From positions 23,162,256-23,226,255 of the forward strand of contig CM046836.1 in assembly GCA_025618425.1 (NCBI GenBank): 64,000 bases of DNA, given 5' to 3'. A model generated the notes under the pieces. It did no database searches, had not been told where the DNA came from, and was given only the letters and a program-made list of their open reading frames with translations. Positions 57,285 to 64,000 of this stretch are shown in pieces (within the stretch, counting starts at the first letter, position 1; each line of letters starts with the position of its first letter). The translations under genes and the position numbers were made by a program. The stretch comes from Heliocidaris tuberculata (taxonomy: Eukaryota > Echinodermata > Echinoidea > Camarodonta > Echinometridae).

Positions 57285-59305
57285 CTGCCCCCCCCCCCCA
57301 TTCGTTCTCTTTCTAGTCATTTTCGAATTCGGCTGTTTCAATCGACTGATGTCTGAGGCGAGACACAGAGCACGCCTATTGACTTTCTGTCCTAATTGAT
57401 TAAATTATTTTGTTGTTTTAGGGTTTCAGTTGCTTTAATTGAAACGTGTCCTTAAATGTTTTTCACATTTGGTTTGTATAGATTCAATAATTGACCCATG
57501 TTTTGTTTGCTTAGCTAAATCTCTCACAAGGTCAAAATAATCTTTCCCGTTTGGACGAAGAAATGTCATTCATTACCTCCACTTCCTTCAGATAGTTTCG
57601 ATATTCAGATATTAATTCCTGTTTAATTTGAACAGGAATGGATTCTGTTTGATGTTTAGGTCCATTAAAGAAAATGGGCCAATCCCAATTACGCCTTCCT
57701 GCATGTCCTATCAAAGCAGCCCGAAAACTCGGGAAGCAGTTTCTCTGTGTATATGAATATCAGACGATCGTTCCCTTCCCTGCTGTCTATATTAATATCA
57801 TTCTAATTCTTCTTGGAATTCCTTTTTTCCATTCATTTCGAGATATTACTTCCTCCGTTCTTCGATTTATGTTTGGAGTCTGAGCCTCATTGAATTCACT
57901 GGTAATTAATTTAAACTAGATTAATGATTAACAGGAAGAAAACACAATATTGCATTTTTTTTTTTTACCTGGAGAAATAAAGTTTACAATCCCTTGCTGA
58001 TTGCGCACTGTGGATTAACCTTAGGAACAAAAATAAGTCTTAAAATGGAATCCTGATAATACCAAACAAGGAGATACAGGATCATATCCATGATACCAAT
58101 ATAGTAGATTTCTAATTGACTGAAAACGGTGGCACTAGCACATCTGGAAGAGGGATGATAAACAGAAAAAAATTAGGGACTATTTTTTTCTCTCTCGATC
58201 TAAAACAGCAAAGTAATTTTACAATAGCCCTCCAAAACTCGTTCAGTGGCCCACTTTGGATATCAAAATACCACGTTACTGTACTGCACTGTATATCTGA
58301 GAAAACCATGCTGCACAATACCTACACGTATGTGTGATTTCTTTACCAACTGATTGTGTAGTCTTTACCCTTTTTTGTGGGTACCTCTCTTCCTTCCCGA
58401 TTCCACGACCTTAAAATTTCTTTCCGTTCGTCTTGCACGTTCACTTCCAATGAGTAAAGCACTGTTAACTTGCAACTTTGCTTTCTCACTCGCGTCAATC
58501 AGTGTTAAGGGATGGAACTACACCGACTTAAACCAACATGTCATTTGATTAGATTCGCTTTTTCAAATAAAAGAAATACTCTCTATTTCTTTCCCCCTCT
58601 CGTATCCCCTCTCTTGTCCCCTGCGTCATCCTGTATACCTTAACCATAATTCATTTCATTGAACGAATCAATTCCAATATGTTTCTATTTAGCCTCGAGC
58701 GAGTAAATGTCGGGCTTACCGCCTAACAGGAAGAATACACAATCCGCAACCGCGCGAGCAGTGTAGGAACATGACAATAGGGGAAATGACTTTGAACTTC
58801 ATGGTCTATTCGCATTGCCGTTGTTTCAACTTCTTATTGTTGAGATGAATGTTTTAATAACCGCTTAAATTACTTTACAACAACCTTCATCGAAGAGTAG
58901 GTGTTCACTTTTGGGAATGTCCGGTAAACTAACGCGAAGAGAAATTGAAATGGAGGAAAAATGTTTCTTTAACATTATTTGCGGCAGTGGGAATATTTGT
59001 TTTTGATATTCTCAACAATCAGCAAAATTTTGTTTTTGCAGTATATGCTGAATTATATATTATTTGATTACAGAATTCCGGCGGTGGAGGTATATTGCAA
59101 GTTTAGAGGTAAGTTTATCAGTGGCGTTTGTCATCGACACAATTTGGGTATGTTGGTCGCTTAAGAGTCACCAAGCATGAGCATGTACCATGCTCTGTAT
59201 TAGGGATGAAGTGAAAGAGGAAATGAAGAAGAAAAAAATAACGGGTTCAGTTTGGAGACGTATAAAACAGAAATGCATAGAGGGGAATATTACATAGAAG
59301 AAAAA
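57285..59305. other. No gene certain; weak exon candidate at 57532-57714
   Basis: C run near 57289-57300. See the separate entry for the exon candidate. The rest shows short open frames only. Confidence 0.35.
57532..57714 (-). CDS. Unrecognised 60-residue open frame, possible exon
   Basis: The minus-strand peptide has balanced, soluble composition: GHAGRRNWDWPIFFNGPKH, then QIKQELISEYRNYLKEVEV, then SSSKRERLF. A possible acceptor (TTTGATAG) lies just upstream, and a possible donor (GAG|GTAATG) lies after EVE. I do not recognise a family. The plus strand is also open here, so chance is quite possible. Confidence 0.15.
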   Translation of the reverse strand: MIGHAGRRNWDWPIFFNGPKHQTESIPVQIKQELISEYRNYLKEVEVMNDISSSKRERLF

Positions 59306-59309
59306 CAAA

Positions 59310-59625
59310 TAAAGACAGATAGAGAGAGAGAGAGAGAGAAAGAAAGAAAGATAGATACAGAACGCGTAGAAAACAGGGGCGATATAATGGTGGGAGATGG
59401 ATAGATGGTAAATTAATGAAAGCAATCTGTGAGACAGAAGATAGATGAGAGGAGAGGAGAGGAGAGAGGGAGAGAGAAGGGATTGAGAATCGGAATGAAT
59501 GAAAGAGAAAAGGAAGGGGGTAAAAGAAAGGAGGATAAAGGGTAAGAGTGACAGACAGAGGACGAGAGAGAAACAGAGAGAGAGACAGACAGACAGACAT
59601 AGACAGAGACAGACAGAGGATATGG
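59310..59625. repeat. GA-rich microsatellite region
   Basis: (GA)n at 59320-59339, (GAAA)n, (GGAGA)n near 59451-59465 and (GACA)n at 59583-59600. The two long minus-strand Leu/Ser-rich frames are repeat translations. Confidence 0.85.
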
Positions 59626-60239
59626 ATGAAACCCAAATCAAGTGATTTTCGTGTTTCTTCTTTGCTATTTACATCAGTTTTTGCTGAGCACTACTGAAAA
59701 TCAGCCATTTAACATGATGTAGTACGTATCTTATCCAAGGGATCAAAGCCAATCTCCATATTCATTAGTTCATTTCACCTCAAGAAATGCGATATCCACA
59801 AAGTTGGTATAGCTTTCGCATCCACTCATGCTATTTTTCTCTCGGATTTAATGCCCCAAGATGGATCTCCTAAAGCTTCGCGAATGCGTCCTAAGTTTCC
59901 ATGGCAACGAGATTAGTGTTTAGTAGGAACCTTCTGCATCTATTCATCATCTTCGTGCACCCTCTTCAAAGTTAACCTCAACATTTTTCATTTGTTTTTT
60001 TTCTAGAAACAGAAGAAGAAATCTTCCTGAAAATGTAAATATAGAGTAGCCAAAGAGTTGGGGAGATAGATAATATTGTTCTGAGTTACACAGTCAGGCA
60101 GCTTCTGCAGATTTCAGTAGTTTATTTCGCGGTGTTGACTCCTAAATGGTTATGAATTCCAGGGATGTTCATTTGAAATCGTTTACCGGTTTCAGACATT
60201 ACACAGAATAGGCGAAACTGCCGATACTACACAATATTT
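59626..60239. other. No feature recognised
   Basis: Mixed sequence. No repeat partner or coding signal. Confidence 0.4.
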
Positions 60240-60501
60240 CAGGGGCGGGGGTGTCGACAATTTTTTTTTTCGCCAGACCTCCAAAATTCGCTCAGTGGGG
60301 GGGGGGGGGGGGGGGGGTATGGGGTCCAGTTTCCCTCCATAATTCTCTGACAAGCAAGCAAGCAAAAAAAAAAACCAAAAAAAACCAAAAAAATCGTTAT
60401 AAATCGCAAAAAAAAAGGGGGTCCACTATGCATACTTTTCTTTCAAAGGGGGGGGGGGGGGGGGGGCACGGACCGGATGTGCCCCCCTAAATCTGCCACT
60501 G
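60240..60501 (-). mobile_element. hAT-like MITE with long G tracts
   Basis: On the minus strand the left end is CAGTGGCAGATTTAGGGG; on the plus strand the other end is CAGGGGCGGGGGTG. The flanks CAATATTT (60232-60239) and CAATCATT (60502-60509) agree at six of eight bases. The internal order matches 5446-5690 in inverted orientation. Two G runs (about 60297-60317 and 60449-60466) lie at mirrored positions. Confidence 0.65.
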
Positions 60502-60650
60502 CAATCATTATTCTAGTATGGGCAAAAAAGTTACGTCAGCTGTATTTTAACAAATCTACAATACAAAACTGGAATGGTCTACGAAACCCTCATCCTTTTA
60601 TGCGTTAAAAAATACATGTACGAAAGCTTTATTTAACGCGTTGCGTTTAA

Positions 60651-61008
60651 AGATAAAGTTGAGTTCTAGCCATGCGATGACATTGTGAAAGAAACTGCTT
60701 CAAAGCAGTTGGGAGAGGTTGATCATGTGTACATTGGAAATGATGTATACTGTGAGGTTTTGGAATCATCAAAATGATAAGAAATCTCGCTGAAAAGCTC
60801 ATGCACTGCACACAGAAACGGTATGGGACTGCACACACATGGGGCATGAATCTTCGACCCGAACACTACAGCTATTTCTCATCATATTTCAAATATGAGG
60901 GCATTTGGAGAGCAATCATTTTTCCGGGGACATTGTTCTTCTAAACGTACATAAAAGGAATGAGAAAGCTCACAAATTGTTTTCACCTTTCCTAGAACAT
61001 GACATGTC
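60651..61008 (+). mobile_element. TTAA MITE of the GTTGAGTTCTGG family, copy D, right end decayed
   Basis: TTAA at 60647-60650, starting AGATAAAGTTGAGTTCTAG. The shared blocks run through AAGCTCACAAATTGTTTTC and TCCTAGAACATGACATG. The right TTAA is not preserved. Confidence 0.65.
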
Positions 61009-61600
61009 GTTCTGTCGCCAATTCCCCATATTATAATAATCAGATAATCATGTCTCCATTCACTCTCAAACAATCGACAATAGATGTGAGCAGATGGACA
61101 GAAACAGAAAAACAGGACTTGCATATCTAATTATGACGTCACGACAGTGACACCATACACTGTTTCTCCACACACTTGCCTGATGGATTTTATCGGAAGA
61201 CATATGTCTTTCAGTTGCCATGGTAATTAGGGAACGATAATGCACCTCACATATCACATATAGACTCTAACTTTGCGTTTCCTGGCAAAACAATGTGAAC
61301 ACTGCTGACAACCTGATTTTATAGGACCTATAACATTTTTTAACTTGACAATGTTAAAGTATAGGGTAACACGCTTCTCTGAAAAGAGGTACGGCGGTCT
61401 TACCTTTCACAAGGCTCAATGCACTAGAATAATACATTTATCTGTATTTTTAAAATGCGGTTGAACATGTTGAATCTATTAGTTTTAGGATGTCGTTATG
61501 GAGTGACCATGAAGTTCATTTGGTGCACCACCATCAAGCTGGTTCCGTCTTCATACAATACGGCTTGTTTGTTTGCATGTTTCTGAAAGTCGTCAGGTTA
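61009..61600. other. No feature recognised
   Basis: Mixed sequence. No coding or repeat signal. Confidence 0.4.
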
Positions 61601-61614
61601 ATGTCGACACATTA

Positions 61615-61738
61615 TCGTCGTTATCATCATCAACATCATCATCATGAACTTCTCATCTTTTAAAAATAATAGCAAAATTATCATCTTCATCATCAACATC
61701 ATCGTCATGTCGTCATCTTCACCACCTCCATTCTCACT

Positions 61739-61781
<43 letters not shown>

Positions 61782-61790
61782 CCATCATCA
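61615..61790. repeat. CAT trinucleotide repeat region
   Basis: Degenerate ATC triplets from 61615, pure (ATC)n at about 61740-61781. The poly-Met minus-strand frame is a repeat translation. Confidence 0.9.
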
Positions 61791-62425
61791 TCCTCTCAAA
61801 ACAGCAGCTGATGATGGAAGTTAGTTTCTGCATGACTATTCTCCACCTCGCATACCTTCGACTCATGCATTCTCCATTGGTATTAATCATATTTTGAATC
61901 TCACCTCCTGAATATATTTATATAGACCAGCATTTCGGATCCCGTGTTTTCCCCCAATGCCACACTCACTCGATCCTGCACTTTCATCATCTTATTTAAA
62001 GTCAATACAACGGAGTATTAGAAATGCATTTTAGCTGGAGGGGCGGACCATTATGAACTCCCCATCTCACGATCCCTACCTCCCATCTTCTTCCATTAGA
62101 ATCCATAGTATCTCATACCTGGGGCAATGTCTCATGTCTTACGCACAACCGGATCATGGGACCCAGGACGGCTCCTTTTATTTCGATCTATCCAAATATT
62201 TGGATGCTTCTTCCTGGTAATGCCGTAATTATTTACATGTTCGTTCGGGTGTAATATCCGTGTTATGGATGCAGTCGTGTATGATTTGAAGCTAAAGACG
62301 TTATCGGTGTAGAAGATGGTAACTCTACCATGCATCAATTTTATGCGCGTCATACTTTACTATATGGCAGTATGTCTAGAGAACTGTTAACACAGATGCA
62401 TTTCACTTCAGGGTTATTGCGCCGT
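61791..62425. other. No feature recognised
   Basis: Mixed sequence leading into the CpG-rich patch. Short open frames only. Confidence 0.4.
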
Positions 62426-62429
62426 TGTT

Positions 62430-62620
62430 CCCTTCGTGGTTCCCAACCTCTCCTTGCAGTGCACAGCGCGGCGCCACGCACGCGAAAAACCCTACACGTC
62501 CTTGCGCTAATGGGATCGGACACCACACAAACATGACAAAACAGCTACGTTCGGACGTCACGTGGTCTGTGCGTACAGCTTTTCGCGTTGGCGCCATGTG
62601 TGACGATGAACCTGAAATGT
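62430..62620. promoter_or_regulatory. CpG-rich patch, possible regulatory region
   Basis: CG dinucleotides are dense here (GCGCGGCGCCACGCACGCG at about 62466) compared with the surrounding DNA. GGACGTCACGTGGTC near 62552 joins a CRE to an E-box. Overlapping open frames on both strands have no recognised domain. Confidence 0.25.
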
Positions 62621-63019
62621 TGCGAGATGAGCTTAATTTTGGCCATCATTATGGTAATCAATGGATAGGGTTGCACTTGAGATTGAGCAGACTGTCATGC
62701 GAAGATTGGAGATGTTGAAATATATGACGAGGAGATCATTACAGGGTCGGGAGTGAATTGATTTCAGCGTAAGAGAGACGGGATGGTTAACTACTGCTTG
62801 GAGAGCACCGCGCGGAAGCCTTGAGCTGGTTATTTCCCCCCAATGGTTTCAAGTAGAGTTTTCGAATAAATCAATAGCTTGAAGTGGAAGCGTACATGCT
62901 GCTGGCGTTGTGGCTTTTCTATCGTCAATGCCACCGTTGCAAAGACATAAATTGCCATGACTATTTTTAATCCAATTATTGTTGCGGATTGTCTTAGTTC
63001 AAGCTATTAAGCCCAGTTA
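62621..63019. other. No feature recognised
   Basis: Mixed sequence. No coding or repeat signal. Confidence 0.4.
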
Positions 63020-63095
63020 TTAACCTACTGCCTACGGGAACCGTTTGGTCGCTGTAAACCTAAGGGAACGAGACAATTCAGTAACCAATGGGCTT
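63020..63095. mobile_element. Micro-MITE, copy 4, diverged
   Basis: TTAA at 63020-63023, then CCTACTGCCTACGGGAACCG. The right end has GACAATTCAGTAACCAATGGG. It shares the general layout of the 55331 copy, but the right TTAA is changed to CTTA. Confidence 0.45.
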
Positions 63096-63585
63096 ACTTG
63101 AATCTAGCATTCTTGTAATGCATCGAAAACATTAAGATTATGTTCTCATCTTTTGGGGAATGTCGCGTGCTAACCCTCCGATGATTTCAAGTTGACTTAT
63201 TAACTAAATCAATACTACAAAGTGTTTCTCCTGGCTACTGGCGGGGATTTCCTGGCCTGAAGGTCACTGTTGTAGAAACATATTTACCAAGCCATGTGTA
63301 ATTTAATTGTGATTCCGTATTGTCTTATTGTGATTTATTGAGTCCTCGGCTAAATCAATAAACCTATAAATTTGCATTTTGTTGTGAGGCAGTTGCCGTT
63401 TTGGAATATGCGCCATTTCTCTGGAAATGCTGCTGGGTTAAAGTTTTGCTTCAGATATTTCAAAGGAAAAAAAATATAATTTTGAGAATGGAATTTATTG
63501 TAGCGACTGTTTTAAAATGAAAGAAGATTTTCATTCTTTAAAGTTGATATGAAATTGAAATTAGACTTGACACTGTAAAATATAT
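63096..63585. other. No feature recognised
   Basis: AT-rich DNA without recognised repeats. Confidence 0.4.
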
Positions 63586-63589
63586 TTTG

Positions 63590-63690
63590 ATAATAATAGT
63601 AGTAGTAATAATAATACCTGCATCTATTATGGCGCCTTTCCAGTTAGTAACTGATCGAAGCGCTTTACAGTGTATTAAATTGAATTAAAT
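63590..63690 (+). repeat. SINE/LINE tail-like motif
   Basis: An (AATAAT)-type run is followed by TATTATGGCGCCTTTCCAG and GATCGAAGCGCTTTACAG, similar to the pieces near 18090-18320. Confidence 0.4.
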
Positions 63691-64000
63691 GGGAAAACAT
63701 GAAAATGATGATAGTTATGAAGAGAAAATAATGAAATTTGATTAAAAAAACAAACAAACAAATCAGAATGCCCTCCAACACAACCAAACATATCTCACAA
63801 AAATGAAAACATTGATAATACCTTCATCTTATTTCCTACTAACGGATATTGAATTCATTTAAACATTTAAATGAAGATGGCAGGGTGTGACATAAGACAA
63901 CACAGTTGATATTGGCCCTTTACCATGCGCGATAGCATACTTGCAGTAAATTTAGGAATTCCGTTGCATCAGAATCCAAAATGATTGCATTGCAATTTGG
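63691..64000. other. No feature recognised
   Basis: AT-rich end of the window with AAACAAACAAAC near 63747-63761. No coding signal. Confidence 0.4.

Noticed and set aside
59168..59641. 157-residue Leu/Ser-rich minus-strand frame resembling a membrane protein
   Set aside because: The sequence is GA-rich simple repeat; the hydrophobic look comes from CT codons.

Overview
The window looks like intergenic or intronic DNA of a marine invertebrate animal. It is AT-rich, full of dinucleotide and trinucleotide microsatellites, and has long G or C homopolymers, tRNA-derived SINE pieces and dozens of short inverted-repeat DNA transposons. Several repeat families resemble ones I associate with sea urchin genomes, so an echinoid is my best guess; this is inference and not proof. 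I found no intact protein-coding gene, no rRNA gene, no functional tRNA gene and no CRISPR array. Almost every long open frame falls on a microsatellite or on an inverted repeat.

The dominant theme is class II mobile DNA that targets TTAA. At least seven families have ends abutting TTAA: a 1.45 kb element carrying a broken THAP zinc-finger frame (7637-9087); a 405-409 bp family with CCCTTTC ends (23339-23743, 34000-34408); a family with AGGGAAATCC ends (18975-19568, 24674-25236, 46906-47399); a related family (39265-39850, 56514-57275); a family with GTTGAGTTCTGG ends (9911-10448, 33570-33961, 50160-50495, 60651-61008); a 231 bp family (55695-55925); and four copies of a palindrome of only about 75 bp (4193, 23965, 55331, 63020). 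One copy sits inside a tandem satellite whose other units show the empty site, which supports duplication of TTAA.

Other mobile DNA includes a broken Tc1-like element with a DD34E-type transposase (22169-23937) and a TA-flanked inverted-repeat element (21640-22161). There are hAT-like elements with CAGKGGCG ends and 8-bp duplications (13241-13611, 41672-42463, 60240-60501 and fragments). A group of short palindromes begins with runs of G followed by TTTCATAAA-like bases (11713, 14327, 21294, 27873, 29779, 31317). Unclassified elements lie at 5885-6303, 13003-13240, 27436-28917 and 56865-57169. Nesting is common and gives a relative chronology.

Layout: 0-5 kb, mostly unique AT-rich DNA with G tracts. 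5-14.5 kb, a dense transposon zone including the THAP element. 15-18.5 kb, purine and pyrimidine repeats, a TA microsatellite and SINE-like pieces. 19-25 kb, a transposon cluster around the Tc1 element. 27-35 kb, SINE, inverted-repeat and TTAA elements. 36-37 kb, a CAT-type trinucleotide tract. 41-44.5 kb, a hAT insertion and two tandem duplications. 45.5-48.4 kb, a degenerate satellite of about 180 bp period. 50-57 kb, TTAA elements. 60-64 kb, hAT and TTAA elements and a small CpG-rich patch. Genes do not work together here; the biology is the layered history of transposable elements.
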